Positions 7,744-15,928 of a stretch of 64,000 bases of DNA are shown here, piece by piece (position 1 is the stretch's first letter; each line of letters opens with the position of its first letter). The stretch is from Phycisphaerales bacterium (lineage in GTDB: Bacteria; Planctomycetota; Phycisphaerae; Phycisphaerales; UBA1924). The stretch is taken from the NCBI GenBank assembly GCA_035627955.1, contig DASPKU010000019.1, positions 124,001-188,000 of the forward strand. Reading direction: 5' to 3'. The notes beneath the pieces are model-generated. The model saw nothing but the letters and a program-made list of their open reading frames with translations, ran no database searches and was not told the origin of the DNA. The translations under genes were made by a program, and so were the position numbers.

Positions 7744-9726
7744 ATGAAGCGCGACACGCTGGTGCAGTTGGTGGCGGCCCTGGTGCTGGCGGCGTGCCTG
7801 CTGGGCTCGGGGCTCGCGGCCGTGAACATCACGGGGTATGCGAGCGCCGCGAAGCTGACGTACACGGACCGCGCGGAGGAGGGGCAGCCGCCGGAGGTGG
7901 CGCTGGGGATCGCCATGGGCGCGTTCCGCGGCATCTTCGTGAACTTCCTGTGGATCCGCGCCGAGGACATGAAGCAGGCGGGGAAGTACTACGAGGCGAA
8001 CCAGCTGGCGACGGCGATCACCAAGCTGCAGCCGCGGTTCCCGCGGGTGTGGGTCTTCCACGGGTGGAACCTCGCGTACAACATCTCGGTGGGGACGCAG
8101 ACGCCCGATGAGCGGTGGGCGTGGGTGAACTCGGGCATTTCGCTGCTGCGGGACAAGGGGATCCCGGCGAACCCCAACGACATGCTCCTGCACAAGGAGC
8201 TGGCGTGGATCTTCCTGCACAAGGTGGGCGGGTTCACCGACGACGCGAACATCGTCTACAAGAAGCGGCTGGCGCAGGAGTGGCAGATCGTGCTGGGTCC
8301 GCCGCCGCGGCGGACGAGCGAGGACCGCAAGCGCGAGGCGGCGATCGAGAAGTACGCGTCGTGGCTGGAGGGCTTCGAGCAGGCGCCGCTGACGCTGGAG
8401 CAGTGCATCGCGGCCGAGCCCAGCGTGCGGACGCTGCTGGACCGCATCCACACGGAGCTGGGCACGAAACCCGAGGAGAGCCCGGAGAAGATCTACGAGC
8501 TGCTGTTCAACTATGAGCGCGTGAAGGCGATGTCGACGTCGGTGCTGCTGCCGCTGTACGAGACGACGCTGGGGCCGCGGAGCAAGGTGCTGATGGCGAT
8601 GGCGAACGACCCGCAGCTGGAGCGGGCGTGGGCGGCGCTGCTGAAGCATTGGCGGCGGCGGGTGGTGGTGGAGCTGTACCACATGGAGCCCTCACGGATG
8701 GCGCGGTACACGCGCGAGCACGGGCCCATGGACTGGCGGCACCACGCGTCCCACAGCCTGTACTGGGCGAAGAAGGGCGTAGAGGCGGGGCTGTCGCGCG
8801 TCGATGTGGCCCGCAACAAGAGCGACTTTGACTTCATCAATACGGACCGCGTGGTGGCGCAGTCGATCCAGGACCTCTTCCGCACCGGGGAGATCTACTT
8901 CGACTTCCTGGGGTCGTTCAACTCGGGGCAGACCGAGAGCTTCTTCCAGGGCATCCCCAACCCGCACTTCGTGCAGTCCTACGCGGAAGTGCTGGACGCG
9001 ATGGCGGAGCGCTCGTGGGCGGACAACAAGGACGCCCGCGGGTACAGCCCGCTGGCGTCGGGCTACGAGAACTTCGTGCGCGAGGCGATCACGTTCTTCT
9101 ACCGGCGCGGGCAGATCGACGAGGCGCAGAAGTGGGTGAAGAACCTGCTGGAGACCAAGCACTTCAACCTGAACGACCCGGACCGGCGGATGCTGCTGGA
9201 GCAGCCGCTGGAGGTGTTCGTGACCAGGGAGCTGCAGGGCGAGCTGACGCGCCCGGCGATCCTGGTGAACCAGACGATCTCGGCGCTCATGGGTGCGTAC
9301 GCGGGCGGGCTGCTGGGCGGCGACCCCGACCTGTTCCTGTCGCAGTTCAACTACGCCATCCGCGTGCACAAGGTGTACATGGAGGAGCAGCTGAAGAACA
9401 CGCCCGCGGCCGGCGGGGACCGCGACCGCATGGAGCAGCTGGCGTCGGACTTCCGCATGGTGGCCGGTGCGACGTTCTACCAGTTCATCACCGGGCTGAA
9501 CCTTGACGATGCGCGGGTGGTGTACCAGGCGGCGCCCAACACCCTGCGGCTGTACGCCTACACGTACCTGCTGGAGGCGGTGAAGCCGGAGATGGACAAG
9601 ATCCCGGGCGCGAGCTTCGCGCAGGCGTTCCCCGAGCCGCAGGGGTACAAGGAGTGGTTCGAGGCCGAGCGCCGGAAGCTGATGGAGGAGATGCGGAGGA
9701 ACCGGGCGCCGGTGGAGCAGAAGTGA
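7744..9726 (+). CDS. Membrane-anchored or exported helical-repeat protein, unknown function
   Basis: Last gene of the SPFH/ABC operon, 660 residues, with GGGAG seven bases before its ATG. The N-terminus is a signal or anchor segment (residues 7-27) containing an LAAC that could serve as a lipobox but is not decisive. The rest is soluble, Trp- and Tyr-rich and helical, with short stretches that resemble TPR helices (GKYYEANQLATAITKLQPRF, and later RRGQIDEAQKWVKNLLE). I do not recognise a named family. Its position after the permease suggests an outward-facing partner of the transporter. It ends six bases before the convergent purC gene. Confidence 0.8.
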   Translation: MKRDTLVQLVAALVLAACLLGSGLAAVNITGYASAAKLTYTDRAEEGQPPEVALGIAMGAFRGIFVNFLWIRAEDMKQAGKYYEANQLATAITKLQPRFPRVWVFHGWNLAYNISVGTQTPDERWAWVNSGISLLRDKGIPANPNDMLLHKELAWIFLHKVGGFTDDANIVYKKRLAQEWQIVLGPPPRRTSEDRKREAAIEKYASWLEGFEQAPLTLEQCIAAEPSVRTLLDRIHTELGTKPEESPEKIYELLFNYERVKAMSTSVLLPLYETTLGPRSKVLMAMANDPQLERAWAALLKHWRRRVVVELYHMEPSRMARYTREHGPMDWRHHASHSLYWAKKGVEAGLSRVDVARNKSDFDFINTDRVVAQSIQDLFRTGEIYFDFLGSFNSGQTESFFQGIPNPHFVQSYAEVLDAMAERSWADNKDARGYSPLASGYENFVREAITFFYRRGQIDEAQKWVKNLLETKHFNLNDPDRRMLLEQPLEVFVTRELQGELTRPAILVNQTISALMGAYAGGLLGGDPDLFLSQFNYAIRVHKVYMEEQLKNTPAAGGDRDRMEQLASDFRMVAGATFYQFITGLNLDDARVVYQAAPNTLRLYAYTYLLEAVKPEMDKIPGASFAQAFPEPQGYKEWFEAERRKLMEEMRRNRAPVEQK

Positions 9727-9732
9727 CGCTCG

Positions 9733-10671
9733 TCAGCGCATGAGCCGCTCGGCCGCCTCTTCGTACTTGGCGAGGGTGGCCTGGGCGATCTGATCCGGGA
9801 GGGCGGGGCCGGGGGCCTGCTTGTTCCACTCGCCCTTGGCGACCAGCGTCTCGAGGTACTCGCGGAGGTACTGCTTGTCGAAGCTCCGCTGCGCGCGCCC
9901 CGGCTGGTAGTCGCTCGCGGGCCAGAAGCGGGAGCTGTCGGGCGTGAGGGCCTCGTCGATGAGCATGGGCTCCGTGGCCCGACTCTCCGAGTCCGGCTCC
10001 GTTGTCAGGCCGAACTCGAACTTCGTGTCCGCGATGATGATGCCGCGGGCGGCGGCGTGCTCCGCGGCCTTTGAGTAGATCGCGAGCGAGGTGTCGCGGA
10101 GGCGTTCCATCAGCAGTCGGCCGACGCGCGAGCAGGCGTCGTCGAAGGTGATGTTCTCGTCGTGCTTGCCCTGCTCTTCTTTGGTGGCGGGGGTGAAGAT
10201 GGGCTGTGGGAGCTTGTCGCACTGGCGGAGGCCGGCGGGGAGTTTGACGCCGCACACGGCGCCGGTAGCCTGGTACTCCTTCCAGCCCGAGCCCTCGAGG
10301 TAGCCGCGGACGACGCACTCGATAGGGACGACGCGGGCCCGGCGTGCGATCATGACGCGGCCGGCGAGTTCGGCGCGCCCGGTGCCGCCGATGCCGAAGG
10401 CGGAGTCGGGGAGCTGGCCGACGTCGTCGGAGATGAGATGGGTGCGGCAGAGGCCGGCCTGCTCGATGAAGTGGAGCCAGAAGGTGGAGAGGCGGGTCAG
10501 CACCCGCCCCTTGCCGGGGATGGGCGTGGGCATGACGACGTCGAAGGCGGAGATGCGGTCGGTGGCGACGATGAGGAGGCGGTCGCTATCCCCGGGCAGT
10601 TCATAGACATCCCGCACTTTGCCGCGGCGGGGACCCGGGAGGTTGAGGTGGGACTCGAAGAGGCCTTGCAT
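9733..10671 (-). CDS. purC: Phosphoribosylaminoimidazole-succinocarboxamide synthase
   Basis: Joins aspartate to CAIR in de novo purine synthesis, giving SAICAR. Family signatures are plain: GKVRDVYELPGDSDRLLIVA at the N-terminus, then TDRISAFDVVMPTPIPGKG, KFEFGL, and DEALTPDSSRFWPA near the end. At 312 residues it is the longer, Ade1-sized form rather than the roughly 240-residue enterobacterial form. It stands alone, away from purH at 24.8 kb. No Shine-Dalgarno is visible; a TACGCT hexamer six bases before the ATG suggests a leaderless message. Confidence 0.97.
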   Translation of the reverse strand: MQGLFESHLNLPGPRRGKVRDVYELPGDSDRLLIVATDRISAFDVVMPTPIPGKGRVLTRLSTFWLHFIEQAGLCRTHLISDDVGQLPDSAFGIGGTGRAELAGRVMIARRARVVPIECVVRGYLEGSGWKEYQATGAVCGVKLPAGLRQCDKLPQPIFTPATKEEQGKHDENITFDDACSRVGRLLMERLRDTSLAIYSKAAEHAAARGIIIADTKFEFGLTTEPDSESRATEPMLIDEALTPDSSRFWPASDYQPGRAQRSFDKQYLREYLETLVAKGEWNKQAPGPALPDQIAQATLAKYEEAAERLMR

Positions 10672-10677
10672 GGGCCA

Positions 10678-10683
10678 AGCGTA
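10678..10683 (-). promoter_or_regulatory. -10 hexamer of purC (leaderless)
   Basis: TACGCT on the minus strand, six bases from the purC ATG, placing the expected RNA start at the start codon. Confidence 0.5.
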
Positions 10684-10831
10684 CCGCCCGGGGGTGCCGC
10701 CTGCCCGGCGGTGCTCCAGTGCGGCGGGGGTGTGGGTTTCCGGTTAATCCAAACGCACTCCGGGCCGGTAGACTCTGCCCCCTCGCTGCCGAACCATGGT
10801 GTTCGCACGGGCGGGTTCTGGGAGGCTCGGG

Positions 10832-12565
10832 TTGCTCAGCTTCGTGGTCTTTGATGCCGACGGCGTGGACGCGGCCCACTTTCCGCCGCGTCATGCCTAC
10901 CTGATCGGGCCCGACGAGGTGCCGATGCAGGGCGACATCTCGTTCGAGGCGGGGCTGGTGGAGTGCGAGAAGACGGTGCCGCAGACCGCCGGGCTGGCGG
11001 TGCAGTTCCAGGTGGGCAAGCCGGAGGGACCGGGGGTGCCGCCGATGCCCAATGGCCTGGGGCTTCTGACCCTGAGCACGTGCCTGCTGCCGGACCGGGC
11101 CGAGCCGTACCTGCTGACGATCGAGATCGCGCGCAACCGCATCATGTTCTTCCTGAACAAGATGGAGGACTGGGGGCTGTTCGACCTGCCGGCGGACAAC
11201 CCGGTGATGCAGCAGTTTGAGCACGCGCGGGCGCAGTTCACGCAGGCGCTGGTAGCGCAGCGGGGTTCGAGCGGGGGCGCGCACGGCGAGGAGACGCCCC
11301 GCATGGGCTTCTGCCCTGCCGCGGACAAGATCGCGACCAACGCGCTGTCGCTGGCGATCAACGCCGGTGAGGGATTGACTCTGATCAACGCCGACCGGCA
11401 GCTCAAGCATCGGCTGAGCGGGCGGGCGTACACAGAGGCGGTGCAGCACCTGGCGCGGCTGACGCCCGAGGTGCCGCCGACGGGCCACCCGATCTCGATC
11501 CCGGGGGCGGGGCAGGTGGTGCTGCACGGGCCGCCGCAGATCGGCTGCGCGATCTCGCCGGGGCTGTTCGGCGAGCCGATGCACAAGGCGGTGATGGCCA
11601 CCTGCGACTTCGTGACCATGCCCATGCGGTGGGTGGACATGGAGCCCAACGAGGGCAAGTACAACTTTGCGACCACGGACCGGTGGATCGAGTGGGCGGT
11701 GCGCACTGCGAAGCTGCCGGTGGTGGGGGGGCCGCTGATCGACTTCCGGCCGCAGGCGGTGCCGGAGTGGTTGTTCATCTGGGAAAACGACTACGAGACG
11801 CTGCGGGACCTGGTGTTCGAGCACGTGCAGGCGGTGGTGACGCGGTACCGGCGGACGGTGCAGCGGTGGACGGTGGCGAGCGGGCTGCACGTGAACACGA
11901 ACTTCAAGATCAGCTTCGAGCAAATCATGGACCTGACGCGGATGTGCGTGCTGCTGACCAAGAAGCTGCACCCCACCGCGAAGATCCAGCTGGAGGTGGC
12001 GCAGCCGTGGGGCGAGTACCACGCGAACAACCGGCGGAGCATCCCGCCCTACCTGTACGCGGAGGCGGCGGTCGCGGCGGGGCTGTCGATCGACGCGATC
12101 GCGCTGCGGGTGCAGATGGGGCACGCGGAGCCGGGGTACGCGACTCGGGACATGATGGCGCTCTCGGCGCTGCTGGATAAGTTCGCGGGGCTGGAGAAGC
12201 CGATCGTGGTGTCGGCGCTGGGGGCGCCTTCTGCACCGATTACTCCCACGCCGTTCCGGCCGCGGGCGGGGGCGGAGGCGGAGGACGCGTACGAGCCGGG
12301 GTATTGGCGGCAGCCCTGGAGCGAGCAGAGCCAGGCGGACTGGCTGGCGCAGGCGGTGGCGGTGTGCTGCTCAAAGCCTTACGTGCACAGTGTTTGCTGG
12401 CACGAGCTGGCGGATGCGCCGCAGGGCGCCCCGGTTCCGGAAATGCCGCACGCGGGGCTCCTGAACGCGAATGGAACGCACAAGGCGGGTCTGGTGCGGC
12501 TGGCGCAGGTGCGGAACGCGATTCGGGATGGGAAGAGCCCGCTCAGTCTGCACGGGGGGAAGTAG
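10832..12565 (+). CDS. GH10-fold (xylanase-like) protein, catalytic glutamates apparently absent
   Basis: A two-part protein of 577 residues: an N-terminal domain of about 190 residues (starting LSFVVFDADG) and a C-terminal barrel resembling glycoside hydrolase family 10. Barrel landmarks are DFVTMPMRWVDMEPNEGKYN, then RWTVASGLHVNT where xylanases have WDVVNE, QLEVAQPWGEYHA, and EKPIVVSALGAPS where they have ITELD. Both catalytic Glu positions seem replaced (by Gly or Ser, and by Ala), so hydrolysis in the usual way is doubtful. The TTG at 10832 has GGAGG six bases upstream; an in-frame ATG at 10796 has no ribosome site. Carbohydrate binding is an inference. There is no signal peptide. Confidence 0.8.
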   Translation: MLSFVVFDADGVDAAHFPPRHAYLIGPDEVPMQGDISFEAGLVECEKTVPQTAGLAVQFQVGKPEGPGVPPMPNGLGLLTLSTCLLPDRAEPYLLTIEIARNRIMFFLNKMEDWGLFDLPADNPVMQQFEHARAQFTQALVAQRGSSGGAHGEETPRMGFCPAADKIATNALSLAINAGEGLTLINADRQLKHRLSGRAYTEAVQHLARLTPEVPPTGHPISIPGAGQVVLHGPPQIGCAISPGLFGEPMHKAVMATCDFVTMPMRWVDMEPNEGKYNFATTDRWIEWAVRTAKLPVVGGPLIDFRPQAVPEWLFIWENDYETLRDLVFEHVQAVVTRYRRTVQRWTVASGLHVNTNFKISFEQIMDLTRMCVLLTKKLHPTAKIQLEVAQPWGEYHANNRRSIPPYLYAEAAVAAGLSIDAIALRVQMGHAEPGYATRDMMALSALLDKFAGLEKPIVVSALGAPSAPITPTPFRPRAGAEAEDAYEPGYWRQPWSEQSQADWLAQAVAVCCSKPYVHSVCWHELADAPQGAPVPEMPHAGLLNANGTHKAGLVRLAQVRNAIRDGKSPLSLHGGK

Positions 12566-12582
12566 GGGCTTGGGTGAGGAGG

Positions 12583-12603
12583 ACAGCCGCGGGGCGCGGC
12601 TGT
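12583..12603 (+). terminator. Possible hairpin terminator after the GH10-like gene
   Basis: A perfect 9-bp stem (ACAGCCGCG paired with CGCGGCTGT) with a GGG loop, 18 bases after the stop codon. No T-run follows, so factor-independent termination is uncertain. Confidence 0.35.
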
Positions 12604-12662
12604 GCCGCTCCCTGGCGGTCGTGGTTCTTACCAGTCGCGGTTCCTATTTCGCGCTGAGTCGG

Positions 12663-12668
12663 TAGACT
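12663..12668 (+). promoter_or_regulatory. -10 hexamer of the ComEA-like gene
   Basis: TAGACT, ten bases before the ATG at 12679; no ribosome site lies between. Confidence 0.4.
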
Positions 12669-12678
12669 GGCCCCCCGC

Positions 12679-13260
12679 ATGGGGGCGAACCCTTCGGTGT
12701 ACAGCAGCGTGTCGGGGCCGGCAAAGTGGGCGGCGGTGGTGGTGCTGTCGTTCGCGTGCGGGGCGGGGCTGGTGTACTCGCTGGGAAGGTTGCCGCGCCG
12801 GAGCGAGGCGGCGGGGGCGGTGGTGAGGGAGCTGCCGGGGGGGAAAGTATCGCGCGCGGCGCCTTCGGTTCCGTCGCCGGCGGTGAAGAGCGAAGAGCCG
12901 AAGACGGCCGCGGGGCCTGTCGAGCAGCCGAAGAGTGAGGCGGCGCCTCAGGTGCCTGAAGCGCCGGCGAGCGCGCCTGAGGCTGAGCGCGTGGAGCCCG
13001 CGACTGTTGCTCCGCTGGTGAGCGAGCCCGAGCCGCCCGCGCCTGTGCCGGCTGCCAGCGTGGGTCGGAAGATCAACATCAACACGGCGACGCAGGCGGA
13101 GCTGGAGCTGCTGCCGCGGGTGGGGCCCGCGACGGCGAAGGCGATCATCTCGTACCGCAGCCTGCACGGGCCGTTCCGCACGGTGCAGGATCTGGACAAG
13201 GTGAAGGGGATCGGGCCGAAGACGTTGGAGAAACTGGCGCCGCTGGTGACGGTGGATTAG
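12679..13260 (+). CDS. ComEA-like helix-hairpin-helix DNA-binding protein
   Basis: A 193-residue membrane-tethered protein. A hydrophobic anchor (about residues 14-32) is followed by a Pro/Ala/Glu linker of roughly 95 residues and a C-terminal pair of helix-hairpin-helix motifs (KININTATQAELELLPRVG, then FRTVQDLDKVKGIGPKTLEK). This is the ComEA layout, in which the tip binds double-stranded DNA taken up during transformation. No other competence gene is nearby, so a role in DNA uptake is plausible but unproven. Its stop overlaps the stop of the convergent DUF4926 gene. Confidence 0.85.
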   Translation: MGANPSVYSSVSGPAKWAAVVVLSFACGAGLVYSLGRLPRRSEAAGAVVRELPGGKVSRAAPSVPSPAVKSEEPKTAAGPVEQPKSEAAPQVPEAPASAPEAERVEPATVAPLVSEPEPPAPVPAASVGRKININTATQAELELLPRVGPATAKAIISYRSLHGPFRTVQDLDKVKGIGPKTLEKLAPLVTVD

Positions 13261-13487
13261 GCCGCCTGCTGCTTTTTCGGCGCGTAGTGCAGCACCATCA
13301 GGTCGGACTCGGTGAAGGGTGCCTGTGCATAGGTGCGCCCTTGTTCGTCAGAGAACTCGACCTCATAGACCCCTGGTGCGAGCACTTCCACAACCGTTCC
13401 GACCTGCCCGCGCACGAGCCCGTGTTTCGGCTGATCGGTGACGAGGGCGACAACGTCCAGGTCTTTGATCGGTGAAGGTTGGCTCAT
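13257..13487 (-). CDS. DUF4926 domain protein
   Basis: A 76-residue protein matching the DUF4926 pattern: a short beta-rich fold with LDVVALVTD, GLVRGQVGTVVEVL and YEVEFSDEQGRTYA. AGGAG lies five bases before the ATG. The gene is eight bases downstream of the DUF6883 gene in the same direction, a pairing I recall as common in bacteria. A toxin-antitoxin-like relationship is possible, with this small protein as the likely neutralising partner. No experimental function is known to me. Confidence 0.82.
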   Translation of the reverse strand: MSQPSPIKDLDVVALVTDQPKHGLVRGQVGTVVEVLAPGVYEVEFSDEQGRTYAQAPFTESDLMVLHYAPKKQQAA

Positions 13488-13495
13488 ACAGGCTC

Positions 13496-13837
13496 CTAAA
13501 GCACGTAGCAGCTCGTCAATCGTACATCACTCTCATCGGCGAGGGCAATCCAGGCCGTCTTGATGACCGCAGTGCCCTTTTTTGTGGTCACCGGAATGTC
13601 GAGGTGGAATCGTTGACCATGCTCATCGAGAACGCCGACCTGAAAGTCCGATCGATGCGATTCCGCCACAGTGAGTATGTGTTTGCGCAGCCACTCAGCG
13701 TGGTCTGCCGTGAGCCCGAGAACTGATCGGAACACCCGAGCCTTGTGCCTTCCAGTTCTGTGTTCGGACGAGAGGGCGTAGTCCCGCAGTTTCTCGATTG
13801 GTATGACGAGCCGGGTGTTGGAGGGGCGGCCGCTCAC
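13496..13837 (-). CDS. DUF6883 domain protein
   Basis: A 113-residue protein from a GTG start, with the DUF6883 hallmark IPIEKLRDYALSSEHRTGRH then KARVFRSVLGL, and a C-terminal TAWI..LTSCYV strand. Such domains occur both free-standing and at the ends of larger toxin-like proteins, which hints at an RNase-like or toxin role; that is inference from family context. TAAACT lies six bases before the GTG, so the pair's mRNA is probably leaderless. It is transcribed with the DUF4926 gene. Confidence 0.78.
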   Translation of the reverse strand: MSGRPSNTRLVIPIEKLRDYALSSEHRTGRHKARVFRSVLGLTADHAEWLRKHILTVAESHRSDFQVGVLDEHGQRFHLDIPVTTKKGTAVIKTAWIALADESDVRLTSCYVL

Positions 13838-13843
13838 GTTCGC

Positions 13844-13849
13844 AGTTTA
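13844..13849 (-). promoter_or_regulatory. -10 hexamer of the DUF6883-DUF4926 operon
   Basis: TAAACT on the minus strand, six bases before the GTG start. Confidence 0.45.
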
Positions 13850-13985
13850 CAAAGGGAAAGGCTCATACACCTCACCACCGAGCCGGGGCGGGTAAGGCCG
13901 CGTCTTTGGCGGTCCGCGGATCGAGCCGCACCGCGGAGAGTGGGGTGTTTGAGCCACTATTCGCGGGGGTGCCCCGAGCACCGCG

Positions 13986-14020
13986 CCCCTCACTTCGTTC
14001 GGGGCTCGTTACGAACGGTC
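13986..14020 (+). repeat. Half copy (right arm) of the GAGCCCSGAACG dispersed element
   Basis: Carries the TCACTTCGTTCGGGGCTCGT arm followed by TACGAACGGT. The matching left arm is not recognisable upstream, so this looks like a truncated copy. It ends 12 bases before the pfkB-family -10 hexamer. Confidence 0.6.
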
Positions 14021-14032
14021 TTCGCGCGCCCC

Positions 14033-14038
14033 TACACT
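14033..14038 (+). promoter_or_regulatory. -10 hexamer of the PfkB-family kinase gene
   Basis: TACACT eight bases before the ATG. The following CCCGCCC spacer is shared with the ychF promoter at 27724. Confidence 0.5.
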
Positions 14039-14046
14039 CCCGCCCT

Positions 14047-14961
14047 ATGCCCCTCATCGTCACTGGCACTATCGGCATCGACACGGTTGTTACTCCTACC
14101 GGGCACGCGGACCGGATTCTGGGCGGGTCGTGCACGTACTTCGCGGCGGCAGCATCGCTCTATGCCCCGGTGCGGATCGTCGCGGCGGTGGGCGACGACT
14201 TCCCGCCCGAGCACCGCGCGGTGTTCGCCAAGTTCCCGGGCATCAACCTCGACGGGCTTGAGACGCGCAAGGGCAGCAAGACGTTCGCCTGGGGGGGCAA
14301 GTACCACGCGAACATGAACTCGCGCGAGACGCTGTTCACGGAGCTGGGGGTGCTGGCGGAGGAGCCGCCGCGGGTGCCGTCGGGGTACGCCGACAGCGAG
14401 TACGTGTTCCTGGCCAACACGCACCCCCGGGTGCAGCTGGGGATGGTGCAGCAGCTGCCCAAGCGGAGGCTGACGGTGGCGGACACGATGGACCTGTGGA
14501 TCAACATCGCCAAGAGCGAGCTGCTGGTGCTGCTGCGGCAGGTGGATGGGCTGGTGCTCAACTACGACGAGGCGGAGCTGCTGACGGGGAAGGCCAACAG
14601 CGTGAGCGCTGGGCGCACCATCCTGGAGATGGGGCCCAAGTTCGTCGTGATCAAAAAGGGCGAGCACGGGGCGCTGCTCGTGCACAAGGAGGGCATCGCG
14701 GCGCTGCCCGCGTACCCGACCGAGAACGTGGTGGACCCCACGGGCGCGGGCGACAGCTTCGCGGGCGGGATGATGGGCTCGATCGCGGCCGCGAAGGGGG
14801 CGGCGCCGGGGTCGTTCGAGTCGATCCGCAAGGCGCTGGTGCACGGCACCGTGGTGGCGAGCTACAACATCGAGGCGTTCAGCCTGGAGCGGCTGACGCA
14901 GATCGGGCGGGCGGACCTGGACAAGCGGTACAGCGAGTACGCCGCGATGGTGCGCGTGTAG
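14047..14961 (+). CDS. PfkB-family carbohydrate/nucleoside kinase
   Basis: ATP-dependent kinase of the ribokinase/adenosine kinase superfamily, 304 residues. The N-terminal GTIGIDTVVTP and GGSCTYFAAAASLYA form the substrate side. NYDEAELLTG and KFVVIKKGEHGALL lead to the catalytic DPTGAGDSFAGGMMGS anion hole, whose Asp is the base. The short lid and the GGS...A pattern would fit a sugar or nucleoside substrate; the exact one cannot be read. Earlier in-frame ATGs exist, but the -10 hexamer sits just before this one. An intergenic repeat separates it from the next gene. Confidence 0.92.
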   Translation: MPLIVTGTIGIDTVVTPTGHADRILGGSCTYFAAAASLYAPVRIVAAVGDDFPPEHRAVFAKFPGINLDGLETRKGSKTFAWGGKYHANMNSRETLFTELGVLAEEPPRVPSGYADSEYVFLANTHPRVQLGMVQQLPKRRLTVADTMDLWINIAKSELLVLLRQVDGLVLNYDEAELLTGKANSVSAGRTILEMGPKFVVIKKGEHGALLVHKEGIAALPAYPTENVVDPTGAGDSFAGGMMGSIAAAKGAAPGSFESIRKALVHGTVVASYNIEAFSLERLTQIGRADLDKRYSEYAAMVRV

Positions 14962-14966
14962 GGCAA

Positions 14967-15050
14967 GACGTTCGAAACGAGCCCCGAACGCAGTGAGGGG
15001 TTTGGCGGAGCGGCCCGCTCACTTGGTTCGGGGCTCATCACGAACGGTAT
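14967..15050. repeat. Full copy of the GAGCCCSGAACG dispersed inverted-repeat element
   Basis: Left arm 14967-15000 (starting GACGTTCGAAACGAGCCCCG) and right arm 15017-15050 (ending GGGGCTCATCACGAACGGT) are inverted copies around a short GC-rich middle. It begins five bases after the kinase stop codon. Confidence 0.8.
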
Positions 15051-15072
15051 TAGTTTCGATGGAGGTGCAGCG

Positions 15073-15813
15073 ATGATCTACGTTCTTCAGCACTCAGACA
15101 GCGGGCACGCCGGTCGCCTCGGTGCGACCCTGCGCGACCATGGCTTCAAGCTTCACACCGTGCGGCCCGACAAGCCTTCTGTTGGGGGCGGGATGCTGCC
15201 GCCCGACCTCGACGGGGTCGAGGGGCTGGTCATCCTCGGCGGGCCGCAGAACGTCACCGACATCGAGAAGCACGCGTGGATGCAGCGCGAGGTGGACCTG
15301 ATCAAGGCGGCGCACGCGGCCGAGCTGCCGGTCATCGGCATCTGCCTGGGGGCACAGCTGATCGCGCACGCGCTGGGCGGCAAGGTCACGCCCCGCGAGA
15401 AGCCGGCGATCGGGTTCTACCCGATGGGGCTGAACGCGGCGGGGCAGGTGGAGCCGGTGCTGGGCGGCGTGCCGTGGACGCACCAGCAGCTGTTCTCGTG
15501 CGGGCAGGAGGTGTCGCAGGTCCCGGCGGGCGCGGCCGTGCTGTCTGGCACTCCGCAGGTGAAGGTCCAGGTGTTCCGCGCCGGCTTCCGCACGTACGGG
15601 TTCCTGTGCCACTTTGAGTGCGACCGCCCGATGGTGGACGCAATGATGACCGAGTGCCGCGACGCGATGGAGCGGTGCGGGACCACCACGAGCGAGGTCA
15701 AGGTGCAGGCGGACCAGCAGTATGAGCGGTACGCGCGGGTGAGTGACCGCATCTGCGTGAACCTGGCGACGCTGTGCTTCCCGCTGCAGCGGCGGGTGAT
15801 GGTGCTGCACTGA
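15073..15813 (+). CDS. Class I glutamine amidotransferase (GMP synthase-like)
   Basis: A free-standing GATase-I domain of 246 residues. The nucleophile Cys91 is in GICLGAQ and the catalytic His180-x-Glu182 in GFLCHFE, with WTHQQLFS between them, so the triad is complete. Proteins of this layout are often annotated as GMP synthase subunits but more usually act on small glutamyl or amine compounds. No synthetase partner is adjacent. A GGAGG site eight bases before the ATG fixes the start. The C-terminal 45 residues extend past the usual domain. Confidence 0.9.
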   Translation: MIYVLQHSDSGHAGRLGATLRDHGFKLHTVRPDKPSVGGGMLPPDLDGVEGLVILGGPQNVTDIEKHAWMQREVDLIKAAHAAELPVIGICLGAQLIAHALGGKVTPREKPAIGFYPMGLNAAGQVEPVLGGVPWTHQQLFSCGQEVSQVPAGAAVLSGTPQVKVQVFRAGFRTYGFLCHFECDRPMVDAMMTECRDAMERCGTTTSEVKVQADQQYERYARVSDRICVNLATLCFPLQRRVMVLH

Positions 15814-15820
15814 GCTGAAG

Positions 15821-15907
15821 AGAGCCGATCGCGCGAGCGATCGGACTTCTGATGTCGCGGGGCTGTCTCGTTGCAAGACATCTGGATCGCTTGCCACGAT
15901 CGGCTCT
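15821..15907. repeat. Imperfect long inverted repeat (AGAGCCGATCG arms)
   Basis: Arms 15821-15856 and 15877-15907 share AGAGCCGATCG, GCGATC and GATGTC in inverted order around a 20-base loop. It fills the gap between the amidotransferase and DUF4253 genes and may act as a terminator. Confidence 0.7.
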
Positions 15908-15928
15908 ATTGAGTCGGGAGGAACAGCG

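Noticed and set aside
6621-7970. Long His/Arg-rich minus-strand frame over the permease
   Set aside because: Composition typical of an antisense shadow in high-GC DNA; no motif, and the permease has full family support.
15073-15813. Naming the class I amidotransferase guaA
   Set aside because: The ATP-pyrophosphatase and dimerisation domains of GMP synthetase are absent; only the glutaminase-type domain is present.
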